DNA from: Paenibacillus hemerocallicola
GTDB taxonomy: Bacteria; Bacillota; Bacilli; Paenibacillales; NBRC-103111
Length of the DNA stretch: 64,000 nucleotides
Assembly: GCF_006265175.1 (NCBI RefSeq)
Contig: NZ_VDCQ01000007.1
Span: forward strand, 62,001 to 126,000
Direction: 5' to 3'
Made by a program: the position numbers and the translations under genes. Under the pieces are notes generated by a model. The model worked only from the letters and a program-made list of their open reading frames with translations. It was not told the DNA's origin and made no database searches. This document shows, in pieces, positions 8,604 through 17,634 of the stretch. How positions within the stretch are numbered: the stretch's first letter is position 1; each line of letters starts with the position of its first letter.

Positions 8604-9562
8604 AAACCCGTATGATTCAGTCTTCTTACAGCCGAATTGGCAACAACCAGCAGAAACAAGTTAATGAAGGAATTGAACAACCCGACGGCGGTTGAAAAGC
8701 TGAATTGCCCTTCCACAATGCCGGTCCTGTATACATAAGTAGAAATGATATCAGACGCTTCCATATTCAATGGATTTTGCATCAGAAAGGCCTTCTCGAA
8801 CCCGATGCCCATAATCGTGCCGATTTGCAGCATCAGCAGGACGACAATGGTCGGCATAATTCCCGGCAAATTGACATGCCGGATGCGCTGCAGACGGGTC
8901 GCTCCGTCTATTCGGGCGGCTTCATGGAGCTGAGGATCGATTCCGGCCAGGGCAGCCAAATAAATAATGGAACTCCATCCCATGTTCTGCCATACGCCCG
9001 AGAAGACGTATATCGTTTTAAACCAGGCAGATTCGGTCATGAACGAAATCGGACCGACTCCCACATATTGCAGTAAAATATTGACCACCCCGTTTTGGGG
9101 CGACAGGAAGATCATAATCATCCCGACGAGGACGACCGTGGACAAGAAGTGTGGGGCGTATGTCACGGTTTGCACAAAGCTTTTGAAATACTTGTTTTTT
9201 ACCTCGTTGATGCAAAGTGCCAGAATGATCGGGACCGGAAAGCCGACCACGAGCTGATAGAAGCTTATGCCAAGCGTATTTTTAAGCAGCCTCCCGAAAT
9301 AATAGCCTTTCAAAAAGCGTTCGAAATGCTGGAAGCCGACCCAGGGACTTCCCCATATTCCCTTGTTGGCCACAAAATCTTTAAAAGCGATCAGCACGCC
9401 ATACATGGGCGTATATTCGAATACGATAAAGTAGACGATAACCGGCAAAATCATTGCATATAAATCCCAGTTCGCTTTTATGCTTCTCCATAACTTGGAC
9501 CGCACATAAGATTTACCGGTCTTTTTTGCGCGCAACCGTATTTCCCCCGTCGAGCTTTGCAT
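8597..9562 (-). CDS. LplB/YteP-type ABC transporter permease
   Basis: Permease of 321 residues. It opens with a basic cytoplasmic tail, then YAMILPVIVYFIVFEYTPMY, the first helix typical of LplB proteins (GVLIAFKDF follows). The EAA loop is EAARIDGATRLQRIRHVNLP. AAGGGG precedes the ATG at 9562. It forms a heteromeric channel with the overlapping LplC-like gene. By family it imports an oligosaccharide-sized solute, though the neighbours hint at a small organic compound. Confidence 0.92.
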   Translation of the reverse strand: MQSSTGEIRLRAKKTGKSYVRSKLWRSIKANWDLYAMILPVIVYFIVFEYTPMYGVLIAFKDFVANKGIWGSPWVGFQHFERFLKGYYFGRLLKNTLGISFYQLVVGFPVPIILALCINEVKNKYFKSFVQTVTYAPHFLSTVVLVGMIMIFLSPQNGVVNILLQYVGVGPISFMTESAWFKTIYVFSGVWQNMGWSSIIYLAALAGIDPQLHEAARIDGATRLQRIRHVNLPGIMPTIVVLLMLQIGTIMGIGFEKAFLMQNPLNMEASDIISTYVYRTGIVEGQFSFSTAVGLFNSFINLFLLVVANSAVRRLNHTGLW

Positions 9563-9631
9563 ACATTAACCCCTTACTGATAGTGAATTGGCCGAAGAAG
9601 CCCTTCCGATGCTTTGCAGCGAGTCCGTTCC

Positions 9632-10537
9632 CTACTGCAATTTCAACAGCTTGCGAGCGTTATTTCCGAATATGCCCTCGATCTCTTCCTCTCTGAAACG
9701 CAGTTCCCTGGCGATCCGAACTTGGTCTTGCAAATAACGATTGATAAAACCGCGCGGGAAGCCGTTCGAATCCGTCCCGAACACTATCCGTTCCGGTCCG
9801 ATCAACTCGTAGGTTTTGCGGAACAACTGCTCCAGCGTCAATTCGTAAAGGGTCCACCGGACCCATTGGTTGGAGCCTGACGTATCCACATAAATATTCG
9901 GGCACCCCCAGCACAGATGCAGCAGCTCCTGGAAATATCCCGCGCCGAAGTGAGGAATGAGGAATGGAATGGTTGGGTATTCGGATGCCACATTGAAGAT
10001 CGACAGCGGGTTTATGTTCAAATGCTGCACAATACCGCCCGTGTGCCCCAACAAGCCGAAATGGATTAATACCGGCAGCTGTCTTTCGGCCAAAAACTCC
10101 CAGACCGGCTTGAGCGAGCGATCGTGAAACGGGATTTGCACCATTGGGCCGAACAGCTTATATCCTCTCAGACCAAGCACATCCACCGCGCGCTCCAGTT
10201 CCTCTCTCGCATTCGGAGCTTCTATGGAATGATGGGCGAAGCCGGTAAATCGGTCCGGATTAGCCGAAATTTTTGATGCCAGATCGTCATTGTTCGCGGC
10301 AGTCAAAAAGTTAATTCCTCCGATATTGTGGCGATCCAGCGTCTCGATCCAGCGTTCCATGAGCGGCTTGCCCTCGCCCTCGGGGTCGGAGCCTTCCTTG
10401 GGAAAATCCCAGGTCAATCTCATGGTTTCCGCGCGTTCCCTGTTCTTCTTCACATGAATCTCGTTTGTCGACAAGAACGGCTGCGCATATGGCAAATGAC
10501 CATGAATATCAAACACTTTAAAGCCGCTGGTGAACAT
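9632..10537 (-). CDS. Amidohydrolase family 2 metal-dependent hydrolase
   Basis: Cytoplasmic protein of 301 residues with the amidohydrolase-2 (ACMSD-like) TIM-barrel pattern. The first metal motif is DIHGH at about residues 10-14. Later come LIHFGLLGHTGG, IPHFGAGYFQE and the Asp of FGTDSNGFPRGF. AGGAGG lies nine bases before the ATG at 10537. It is the first gene of the operon continuing through LplB, LplC, receptor and rhodanese, 69 bp upstream of LplB. Members hydrolyse or decarboxylate small cyclic or aromatic acids and lactones; the actual substrate is unknown. Confidence 0.88.
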   Translation of the reverse strand: MFTSGFKVFDIHGHLPYAQPFLSTNEIHVKKNRERAETMRLTWDFPKEGSDPEGEGKPLMERWIETLDRHNIGGINFLTAANNDDLASKISANPDRFTGFAHHSIEAPNAREELERAVDVLGLRGYKLFGPMVQIPFHDRSLKPVWEFLAERQLPVLIHFGLLGHTGGIVQHLNINPLSIFNVASEYPTIPFLIPHFGAGYFQELLHLCWGCPNIYVDTSGSNQWVRWTLYELTLEQLFRKTYELIGPERIVFGTDSNGFPRGFINRYLQDQVRIARELRFREEEIEGIFGNNARKLLKLQ

Positions 10538-10911
10538 AGGGAATATCCTCCTGTCCTGTCTCTGAATTGTCGCTCCCGTTCCGATGGCCGTTTCACCGAC
10601 GTATGAATTCCCAAATAAAAAGACACCAACTTCAAGTCACTGCACCTGTATCAACAGGTCCAATGTCAGAAAAGTCCGTGTCCGGTAGTCCGGTTTATCC
10701 GACAATCCATTACCTTGTAATCCAATTGTTTTACTTTGTTTTTACGATCTTACACCTGGTTCGAATTGCTGTCAATCACGTTTTTCAATTCCCACTAATC
10801 CAATATGAACAGTTTACAAAATTCCGATTAGTCATTACAATATACAAAATGCGGCAGGGACCGGTTGCCCGGTCTGTCGCGAAGACAAGATCGTATGTAA
10901 AGGTGATGACG
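10538..10911. other. Divergent intergenic control region
   Basis: It separates the minus-strand amidohydrolase operon from the plus-strand monooxygenase. It contains the promoter at 10813-10841 and an inverted pair ACTAATC (10794-10800) and GATTAGT (10826-10832) flanking its -35 box. I see no gene in it: the open frame leading into the monooxygenase has no SD for its earlier ATGs. Confidence 0.6.
10813..10841 (+). promoter_or_regulatory. Sigma-A promoter of the first flavin monooxygenase gene
   Basis: TTTACA at 10813-10818 and TACAAT at 10836-10841 with 17-bp spacing. Inverted half-sites ACTAATC and GATTAGT bracket the -35 box, which suggests a dimeric repressor. AATTCCCACTAAT at 10788-10800 resembles half of the MarR-type operator at 24294-24313. 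Confidence 0.6.
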
Positions 10912-12222
10912 ATGAGCGAAGCGAACCGAAGAATGATATTGAATCTAGTTTTAAGCAACGCGGGCTCTCACCGAGGAGCCTGGCGCCATCCGGATACCGA
11001 ATTGGACTGCATTCATGATCTGAAGCATTTCCTGCGTCTGGCCCGCAAGGCAGAAGCAGCCCGACTGGACTCTCTGTTTATTGCGGACGGTTTGTCGATC
11101 GAAGTCAAGGCTGTCCAGCACGGACCGATCTTCGGCTTCGAGCCTCTGACTCTGCTTTCCTCCATTGCCGCCGTAACCGAGAGGATCGGCTTGATCGCCA
11201 CCGTCTCCACCAGCTTCACCGAGCCATACAACCTGGCCCGGAGCTTCGCTTCTCTCGATCATATCAGCGGAGGACGCGCTGGATGGAATATGGTAACGAC
11301 CGGGGTAGATCGCACGGCCGCCAACTTCGGACTGGAGCATCTGCCTTCTCATACCGAACGGTACGAGAAAGCCCGCGAATTCGCCGAGGTCGTGCTGAAA
11401 TTGTGGAACAGTTGGGAGAAGGACTCGCTCGTACAGGACCGTGCTTCCGGCGTCTACGCCGATGCGGATAAAGTTCACGACATTCGCCACGAAGGAAAAT
11501 ACTTCTCCGTACGCGGCGCTCTGAATATTATGCGCTCTCCGCAGGGACGGCCACTGCTAGTTCAGGCCGGCTCCTCGGAGGAAGGCAAAGCTTTGGCCGC
11601 GCAATATGCGGAATTGATCTTTACGATTCAGAGGACGTTCGAGGAGGGCAGGCAATTCTACGACGATATCAAGTCCAGAACGGTACAGGCAGGCCGGTCG
11701 CCGGACAGCCTCAAAGTACTTCCCGGACTGCATGTCATCGTCGGAGCTACGGAAGAAGAGGCGAAGAAGAAGGCGGACCAATTGCGCGAGCTCACATCCG
11801 TTGAGCGCTCGCTCATGTCGATGTCCAATATGCTCGGCATCGATTTCTCCGCCTTCCCGCTGGACGCCCCGTTCCCCCAGCTGCCCGAACCGGGCGAAGC
11901 CAATGCCTATCAAACCTTTCACAGAATGATCAAAGCGGTTGTGGATCGCCAGCCGGTAACCATCCGTGAGGTTCTGGAGAAATACTGGGTCGGAACCGGA
12001 GAACTCAATATAGCGGGTACACCCGAACAGGTCGCAGATGTCATGGAATACTGGTTCCGAAATAGCGCCGCCGATGGCTTCAATGTCATGCCACAGCTGA
12101 CCTTCGGGGACACGGACCTGTTTCTGGACCTTGTCGTCCCCGAGCTCCAGCGAAGAGGCCTGTTCCCCGAAACCTATACCGGACAGACGCTGCGTGAGAA
12201 TCTCGGCTTGGAACCCATTTGA
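10912..12222 (+). CDS. NtaA/SnaA/DszA-type flavin-dependent monooxygenase
   Basis: Luciferase-like monooxygenase of 436 residues. Hallmarks of the NtaA/SnaA/DszA branch are AWRHPD near residue 24, FEPLTLLSSIAAVTERIGLI, then STSFTEPYNLARSFASLDHI, SGGRAGWNMVTT, RSPQGRPLLVQAGSSEEG, and ADGFNVMPQ with VVPELQRRGLF at the C-terminus. Such enzymes use FMNH2 from a separate reductase to oxidise sulfones, chelators or other heterocycles. I start at ATG 10912, six bases after AAAGGTG; the frame is open further upstream without an SD. First of a plus-strand group with an SBP and a second monooxygenase. No flavin reductase gene is visible in the window. Confidence 0.9.
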   Translation: MSEANRRMILNLVLSNAGSHRGAWRHPDTELDCIHDLKHFLRLARKAEAARLDSLFIADGLSIEVKAVQHGPIFGFEPLTLLSSIAAVTERIGLIATVSTSFTEPYNLARSFASLDHISGGRAGWNMVTTGVDRTAANFGLEHLPSHTERYEKAREFAEVVLKLWNSWEKDSLVQDRASGVYADADKVHDIRHEGKYFSVRGALNIMRSPQGRPLLVQAGSSEEGKALAAQYAELIFTIQRTFEEGRQFYDDIKSRTVQAGRSPDSLKVLPGLHVIVGATEEEAKKKADQLRELTSVERSLMSMSNMLGIDFSAFPLDAPFPQLPEPGEANAYQTFHRMIKAVVDRQPVTIREVLEKYWVGTGELNIAGTPEQVADVMEYWFRNSAADGFNVMPQLTFGDTDLFLDLVVPELQRRGLFPETYTGQTLRENLGLEPI

Positions 12223-12288
12223 AGTCCTTGCTTGCTCCTCTTGCATGCTCTTGCTTCTTCGTCTTGTCCCATTCTTCGTCTTGTCCCG

Positions 12289-12317
12289 TTGACAACAGCT
12301 CAATATCGTGATAGCAT
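12289..12317 (+). promoter_or_regulatory. Promoter upstream of the orphan SBP gene, followed by a terminator
   Basis: TTGACA at 12289-12294, 17 bp, then TAGCAT at 12312-12317. Transcription from here would meet the strong terminator at 12402-12443 before reaching the SBP gene at 12518, so the roughly 120-nt leader could act as an attenuator. Alternatively, the terminator simply serves the upstream monooxygenase. Confidence 0.5.
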
Positions 12318-12401
12318 TAACCATAACGTTTTATCCAAGTTATCTCATTGGATTACTATTATTTAACCCGGGCAGCAACAGTTTTGACCGGACAGCCGGA
12401 A

Positions 12402-12443
12402 AAGATATGACCGAACTCGCATTCGGTCATATCTTCTTTTTTT
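12402..12443 (+). terminator. Strong terminator or attenuator before the SBP gene
   Basis: Perfect 14-bp stem (12402-12415 with 12422-12435), loop CTCGCA, followed by C and seven T. It lies 180 bp past the monooxygenase stop codon and 75 bp before the SBP start, downstream of a good promoter at 12289-12317. Confidence 0.85.
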
Positions 12444-12517
12444 CCTTCCAGCCGCGTGGCTGTGAAGCAAATCCGCAGTCGACTTCAAAACTTTTAATTG
12501 TTCAGGGAGGAATGTCC

Positions 12518-13867
12518 GTGAAGCTCCGCCTATTACCCGTCCTGCTTCTTCTTGTGTGCTTAACCCTGCTGCTGTCGGCCTGCTCGGCAAAATCCGGGGA
12601 AATCCCGTCTGCCGCTGGCGCATCCGCTTCGCCGAATGCCGCCGGGAATCCGTCCGTTCCCCGCGAGCCGGTCAAGCTTTATTTTTACGTGAATGGCCCT
12701 ACGCTGACCGATACGGAATTCAACCTGCTCATAGCCGGGCCGATCAACAAAAAGTATCCGCACATTACGCTCGAGCGCATCCAGCCCAAGGCGGGAGTTA
12801 CGATCGAGGACGTCTTTACAACAACGACGCCCGATTTGTCGCTGATCATTAACCCACATCCGCTCATCCGGCTGAATGCCGCCGAGGATTTGCGGCCGTA
12901 TATTCAAAAATACGGCTTTGACGAAAGCCGGCTGAAGCCGATTTTGTACGATCATATTAAAGAATTCAGCAAAAATGGGGAAATTGTCGCCATTCCGTTC
13001 AATTCGAATCAGGCCGTCCTATACTACAACAAGGATATCTTCGATAAATTCGGCATCGAATACCCTCCTGCAGGCAAGCAGCTTTCCTACGAGCAGCTGC
13101 TGGAGCTGGGCCGCAAGCTGACCCGGACGGTCGGCGGCACGAACTATATTGGCTTCGAGCCGAATGGCGCTTCCGATCTGATGCGACTGCTGCAGCTCCC
13201 GCTGCTGGAACCGGATACGGGAAAATCTTTGCTGCTGGAACGTCCCGAATGGACGAAAATATACGAATTTCTGCAAAAGGTGTACGAAACTCCCGGCTTT
13301 ATCGGCGCCAACCGGGTATACAACCACGGCCGGGATGCCTTCATGAAGGACCAAAGGGTCGCGCTGCGCGTCGCGAATCTGGCCAACATGGTCGGTCCGC
13401 TGGAGGAGCTGCGGCAGGGAGGCGTCGAATTCAACTGGGATATCGCGCCAAGCCCGAATTTCGCGGACCAGCTTCCGAAAGCGCGCGAGGCTCAGGTACA
13501 TTCCTTTGTCATTACGAAGACGAGCAAGCACAAGGAAGAAGCGTTTCTCGGCATCAAGGAAATATTGACCGACGAGGTGCAACTGCTTCTGTCCCGCAAC
13601 GCCAGAGTTCCGGCCGTCCTCAACCCGGATCTGGAGAAGCAATTCGGTGCGGAAATACCGGTCCTGAAAGGAAAACGGATTGAAGACACTTTCGTCGGCC
13701 AGCAGTTGAAAAACCATCGCATTCACGAATACGAGGACAAGGTGACCTCCATTTTGACGGAAGCGTCGGACGATATCGCTCTGAACGGCGCCGATGTCCG
13801 TTCCGCGCTCCGCAAAGCATCGGAAAAAGTCGATAAAGCTGTGGAAACGCTTAAAAACCTCAATTAA
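12518..13867 (+). CDS. Orphan family 1 solute-binding lipoprotein
   Basis: Lipoprotein of about 449 residues. The signal peptide VKLRLLPVLLLLVCLTLLLS ends in lipobox SAC. The mature part reads PINKKYPHITLERIQPKAG, then NKDIFDKFGIEYP and LGRKLTRTVGGTNYIGF, as in family 1 sugar/solute receptors. I start at GTG 12518, seven bases after AGGGAGG; an ATG at 12512 is only one base from that SD. No permease gene is adjacent: it sits between two flavin monooxygenases, 33 bp before the second. It is clearly paralogous to the SBPs at 33097 and 53443 (shared KKYPHIT near the N-terminus and NKDLFDKFGVPYP-type segment). Confidence 0.88.
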   Translation: MKLRLLPVLLLLVCLTLLLSACSAKSGEIPSAAGASASPNAAGNPSVPREPVKLYFYVNGPTLTDTEFNLLIAGPINKKYPHITLERIQPKAGVTIEDVFTTTTPDLSLIINPHPLIRLNAAEDLRPYIQKYGFDESRLKPILYDHIKEFSKNGEIVAIPFNSNQAVLYYNKDIFDKFGIEYPPAGKQLSYEQLLELGRKLTRTVGGTNYIGFEPNGASDLMRLLQLPLLEPDTGKSLLLERPEWTKIYEFLQKVYETPGFIGANRVYNHGRDAFMKDQRVALRVANLANMVGPLEELRQGGVEFNWDIAPSPNFADQLPKAREAQVHSFVITKTSKHKEEAFLGIKEILTDEVQLLLSRNARVPAVLNPDLEKQFGAEIPVLKGKRIEDTFVGQQLKNHRIHEYEDKVTSILTEASDDIALNGADVRSALRKASEKVDKAVETLKNLN

Positions 13868-13900
13868 TGTAAAATCCGAAAAAGGAACGGTGAACAAACA

Positions 13901-15244
13901 ATGTCCAAGCAACAGCGCCAGGTCCATATTAATGCGTTTATTTCGGCCACCGGCCACCACGAAGCGTCGTGGAGACATCCGGATTCCGAGCCTCGGCTCG
14001 GTCTTGACGTCCGCTATTACAAGAAGCTCGCCCAATTGGCAGAGAAAGGGCTGTTCGACTCGCTGTTTCTGGCCGACGGCTATTACGGACGCACCGCCAA
14101 CAAGCTGGAGCCGTTTACATTGCTGTCGGCTCTGGCCATGGTGACGGAACATATCGGCTTGATCGCCACCGTCGGTACAACCTACAACGATCCGTTCCAT
14201 ATCGCCCGCAAATTCGCTTCGCTCGATTATATCAGCGCGGGACGGGCCGGATGGAATATCGTGACGACCGGAACGGAAGAAACGGCCGGCAATTTCGGCT
14301 ACGTCAAGCATCCCGAGCATCGGCTTCGCTACGAAATCGCCGAGGAATTCGTCGAAGCGGCGAAACAATTATGGGACAGTTGGGAAGACGACGCGGCCAT
14401 TTACGACAAAAGCTCGGGTGTCAGCATCATCCCCGAGAAAGTCGTTGAGATTCATTTCAAAGGCAGCACCTATTCGATTCAAGGGCCTCTAAACATCCCG
14501 AGGCCGCCGCAGGGCTACCCGGTACTGGTGCAGGCCGGATCGTCGGAAAGCGGTCGGGAGCTGGCGGCCAAAACCGCCGAGGTTGTCTTTACGGCTCATC
14601 AGACGATTCAAGAATCGCAAAGCTTCTATGCCGATGTAAAGTCCAGACTGCCCAAGTACGGGAGAAACAGCGAGCATCTGCTCATATTGCCCGGCCTCAG
14701 CCCGATCCTTGCGGATACCGAAGCCGAAGCGAGAGACATCGAAGAGGAGCTGAATGGGCTGATCAACGAGAAGCGGGCGATCAGTAGCCTGTCCGGAAGA
14801 CTGGGCGTCGATCTGACCGATTACGATCCGGATGGCCCGATCCCGTATGACAAGTTACCCGGCATCGATGCGGTCAATGGCCGTAAAGGGCGTTACCAGC
14901 TCGTCGTCGACTTGGCTCAAAGGGAAAGCTTGACGATACGTCAAATTACCCGAAGGCTGGCCGGGGCACGCGGGCATGTGACATTTACGGGGACGCCCCT
15001 GCAATTGGCCGACCTGATCGAACGGTGGATCGCCAGCCACGGAGCGGACGGGTTCAATCTGATGCCGCAACTGTATCCGAGCGGCCTGCAAGCGTTCGTC
15101 GAGAAAGTGGTTCCGGAGCTGCAAAACAGAGGCCTGTTCCGCGAACGTTACGAAGGAACGACTTTACGCGAAAATCTCGGGCTGGCAAGACCAGTCAACG
15201 CGCGAGTCGCCACTGCTTCCCGTTCCGGTCCCGCCGTCGTATAA
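13901..15244 (+). CDS. NtaA/SnaA/DszA-type flavin-dependent monooxygenase
   Basis: Luciferase-like monooxygenase of 447 residues. It contains SWRHPDSEPRLGLD, EPFTLLSALAMVTEHIGLIA, SAGRAGWNIVTTGTEETAGN, RPPQGYPVLVQAGSSESG and C-terminal ADGFNLMPQLYPSG with ENLGL. Start ATG 13901 follows AAAAGGAAC. It is 33 bp after the orphan SBP and probably in the same transcript. Predicted to oxidise an imported small substrate with O2 and FMNH2. It is a diverged paralogue of the enzyme at 10912, so the pair may act in sequence or on related substrates. A hairpin plus T-run follows at 15426-15447. Confidence 0.9.
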   Translation: MSKQQRQVHINAFISATGHHEASWRHPDSEPRLGLDVRYYKKLAQLAEKGLFDSLFLADGYYGRTANKLEPFTLLSALAMVTEHIGLIATVGTTYNDPFHIARKFASLDYISAGRAGWNIVTTGTEETAGNFGYVKHPEHRLRYEIAEEFVEAAKQLWDSWEDDAAIYDKSSGVSIIPEKVVEIHFKGSTYSIQGPLNIPRPPQGYPVLVQAGSSESGRELAAKTAEVVFTAHQTIQESQSFYADVKSRLPKYGRNSEHLLILPGLSPILADTEAEARDIEEELNGLINEKRAISSLSGRLGVDLTDYDPDGPIPYDKLPGIDAVNGRKGRYQLVVDLAQRESLTIRQITRRLAGARGHVTFTGTPLQLADLIERWIASHGADGFNLMPQLYPSGLQAFVEKVVPELQNRGLFRERYEGTTLRENLGLARPVNARVATASRSGPAVV

Positions 15245-15425
15245 AGCTTGCTTTCGATCCTGCTTGTTCTCGCAATATATTCGCAGCAGCGGATCCAGAA
15301 AAACTCGGTCATTCTGTCTTATTGTCTCCTCGAGATTGCTCATAGACTGTTGAGAAAGTAAACGTAAATTTCCCCCCACTCCTTTTAATCGGTTCTGTTC
15401 TCTTTTGATTTTCTCAACAATCCGT

Positions 15426-15447
15426 GCCCCTCCCGGGGCTTTTTTTG
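15426..15447 (+). terminator. Terminator after the plus-strand monooxygenase group
   Basis: Stem GCCCC/GGGGC around TCCC followed by eight T (15440-15447), in a larger potential fold with the flanking inverted repeat GTTGAGAAA and TTTCTCAAC. Confidence 0.7.
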
Positions 15448-15572
15448 GTCTTATCTAAGTCGAAGTAGTGTTTATCCTTGACTACTTTCTAATAATACTT
15501 GCCACCGCTAAAGCGATGAAGTGGAGTGTATCTTTTGTTACTCCACGACAACGATGAAATTTCTGAATCAAT

Positions 15573-15595
15573 AAAAAAGCCTGATTCCTCAAGCT
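15573..15595 (-). terminator. Terminator of the oligopeptide-type transporter operon
   Basis: On the minus strand AGCTTGA pairs with TCAGGCT (one G-U pair) around a GGAA tetraloop, followed by six T. It lies about 85 bp past the last permease gene. The plus-strand side also ends in T5, so it can work both ways. Confidence 0.75.
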
Positions 15596-15681
15596 TTTTC
15601 GGAACAAGCTTTCCATTCGATTTGGTGTCATTGGACAGGTCCGGGCAGCATCCGAGCTCCCGGGTGGTCCCTTTCCGTTTC

Positions 15682-16653
15682 CTACCCGTTATGGCGGGCC
15701 AGCGAGTCGCGCAGACCGCTGCCGATATAGTTGATCGCAAGCACGGTCACCATAATGACGATACCGGGCGGCAACCAGAGCCAGGGCCGTTCCGTCAGTA
15801 CGGACAATGACTGCGCATCCGACAGCATGCCTCCCCAACTGACATGTGGGGGCCCGATGCCCATGCCCAGAAAGCTGAGGCTCGCCTCACTGAGTATGGC
15901 GGCGGATACGCCGTAAGTCGCGTTGACGACAATCGGGCCGATCGCATTGGGCAGCGCGTGCACAAACAACAATCTAGGCGCGGACAAGCCAAGCACAACA
16001 CCGGCCTTCATATATTCCTGCTGCTTGATCACCAGCACTTGCCCGCGAACGAGCCGCGCCAGATCGGGCCAGGAAAAAAACGCCAACACTAAAATGACGG
16101 TCGTCAAGCCGGAGCCCATCGTCGCAATGACCACGAGCACAACGAGAAGCGTAGGAAACGCAATGAACACATCGGTCACACGCATCATCAGCATATCCAG
16201 CCAGCCCCCGTAATAGGCGCTCACCAAACCGATCAGCGTACCGAGAACAACCGAAATCGCCATGGTGACAAACCCGACCGCCAACGACACCCGGGCTGCG
16301 TAAATAATCCGACTCAGCACATCTCTTCCCAGTTGATCGGTCCCGAGCCAATGCTCTCCGTCGGGCGCAGCGTTGAAGCTCCCCGTCATCTCCTCGGGAC
16401 TGTACGGAGCGAGCCATGGAGCCAACAGCGCGATTGCGATCAATAACGCGACTGTTGCCAGACCAGCAACGGCAAGCCGCCGCTGCAGCAGCTTGCGCCA
16501 CAGCGGCACGGAACCGGCATGCTCGTCGACCTGTTCGGCCGTAGACGGAGGCGCGCCGGTCTCGGACGTTGCCGGATTTTCCGGCGCGAGCCGCTCTTGC
16601 GGGGCGGCTTCGAATGCCTCGCCACCAAGTCCATTCGGCTTATTCCCCAACAT
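15682..16653 (-). CDS. OppC/DppC-type ABC transporter permease
   Basis: Permease of 323 residues with a long polar N-terminal tail. The first helix starts near residue 60 (LAVAGLATVALLIAIALLAP), followed by DGEHWLGTDQLGRDVLSRII, the diagnostic OppC/DppC motif. The transport domain includes EYMKAGVVLGLSAPRLLFVH and SLSFLGMGIGPP. AAGGAG precedes the ATG. It is the last gene of the operon and pairs with the OppB-like gene 12 bp upstream. By family it imports di- or oligopeptides, nickel or related small compounds; the flavin monooxygenase in the operon suggests a non-peptide substrate. Confidence 0.93.
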   Translation of the reverse strand: MLGNKPNGLGGEAFEAAPQERLAPENPATSETGAPPSTAEQVDEHAGSVPLWRKLLQRRLAVAGLATVALLIAIALLAPWLAPYSPEEMTGSFNAAPDGEHWLGTDQLGRDVLSRIIYAARVSLAVGFVTMAISVVLGTLIGLVSAYYGGWLDMLMMRVTDVFIAFPTLLVVLVVIATMGSGLTTVILVLAFFSWPDLARLVRGQVLVIKQQEYMKAGVVLGLSAPRLLFVHALPNAIGPIVVNATYGVSAAILSEASLSFLGMGIGPPHVSWGGMLSDAQSLSVLTERPWLWLPPGIVIMVTVLAINYIGSGLRDSLARHNG

Positions 16654-16665
16654 GGTATCGCTCCT

Positions 16666-17625
16666 TTATTCCAATTTAATTCTGGGGTCAGCCGCCGTAT
16701 ATGCCAGATCGGCAAGCAGATTGGCGGCCAGCACAATGGCGGCGGCAACCAGATTTAGCCCCATCAACGTCGGATAGTCGCGCGCCATAAGCGCCTGTAT
16801 CGTCAGTTGACCGACGCCCGGCCATTGAAAAATTTGTTCGATAATGATGCTGCCTCCGAGCAGATGAGGAACCTCCGCGCTCACAACCGTAATAAGCGGG
16901 ATCAGCGCATTACGCAGCAAATACCAGTTCAGCACCCTCCAGGGATGCAGCCCTTTCGAACGAGCGGTGCGCATATAGTCCTGGGCGAGCACATCCAAAA
17001 CGGCGGAGCGGATATACAGCAGTAGTTTGCCCGCAATCAACGTCCCTAGCACGACGACCGGAAGGATAAGATGCTTCAGACTGTCTGTCCAACCGCGGTC
17101 GCCGCCAAGGGAATACATGCCGCCGCTCGGAAGCCAGTCCAGCACGTTGGCAAACAGATAGATCAAGGCGAGCGCCAGAAAAAAACGGGGAATCGAAGTG
17201 TTGGCAAAAGCGAGTCCGGTCAAGACATGATCCAGCCGGCTGCCGGGACGAAGCGCGCACCAGATTCCCGCCGGGATGGCGAGCAGCAAGCCCAACAGAA
17301 GCGACAGGCCCGACAGCAGCAAAGTAGGCTTTAACCGTTCGGCAATCATTTCCGAGACAGGTGCGCTCGTGCTCAGCGAATAGCCGAGCTCCCCCTGCAG
17401 GAGACCGGATAGCCATTTGGCGTACTGGACCGGAGCCGGGTCGTTTAAGCCAAGCTGTTCCTTCTTGTACTCCACCGTTTCCTGGGGAGCGGATGGATCA
17501 ACGAGCATATCGACCGGATTGCCGGGGGCAAGATGCATAATGGCAAAATTCAAAATCGTCACGCCCAACAGGACCGCAAGGGCGATGCCAAGCCGGCGGA
17601 GCGAATAACGGACCAAGTCGATCAT
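16666..17625 (-). CDS. OppB/DppB-type ABC transporter permease
   Basis: Permease of 319 residues. The N-terminal helix LGIALAVLLGVTILNFAIMH leads to LAPGNPVDMLVDPSAPQE, typical of DppB. The EAA-like segment is DYMRTARSKGLHPWRVLNWY and the C-terminal part has EQIFQWPGVGQLTIQALMARDYP, which is diagnostic. The ATG at 17625 sits against GAGAGG, so a TTG eight codons or fewer downstream is possible as the real start. Nine bases separate it from the OppF-like gene. Confidence 0.93.
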   Translation of the reverse strand: MIDLVRYSLRRLGIALAVLLGVTILNFAIMHLAPGNPVDMLVDPSAPQETVEYKKEQLGLNDPAPVQYAKWLSGLLQGELGYSLSTSAPVSEMIAERLKPTLLLSGLSLLLGLLLAIPAGIWCALRPGSRLDHVLTGLAFANTSIPRFFLALALIYLFANVLDWLPSGGMYSLGGDRGWTDSLKHLILPVVVLGTLIAGKLLLYIRSAVLDVLAQDYMRTARSKGLHPWRVLNWYLLRNALIPLITVVSAEVPHLLGGSIIIEQIFQWPGVGQLTIQALMARDYPTLMGLNLVAAAIVLAANLLADLAYTAADPRIKLE

Positions 17626-17634
17626 CCTCTCGAA

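Larger units (their letters stand above)
15245..15681. other. Convergent intergenic region
   Basis: It lies between the plus-strand monooxygenase and the minus-strand transporter operon. It holds two terminators (15426-15447 and 15573-15595) and an inverted repeat GTTGAGAAA (about 15349) with TTTCTCAAC (about 15408). No gene is apparent. Confidence 0.6.

Noticed and set aside
10567-10911. N-terminal extension of the first monooxygenase
   Set aside because: The frame is open but contains the promoter at 10813-10841 and has no SD before its early ATG. The family starts near 10912.
15349-15420. Inverted repeat GTTGAGAAA/TTTCTCAAC as insertion-sequence ends
   Set aside because: The repeats are only about 60 bp apart with no coding sequence and no visible target duplication. 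It is more likely part of the terminator region.
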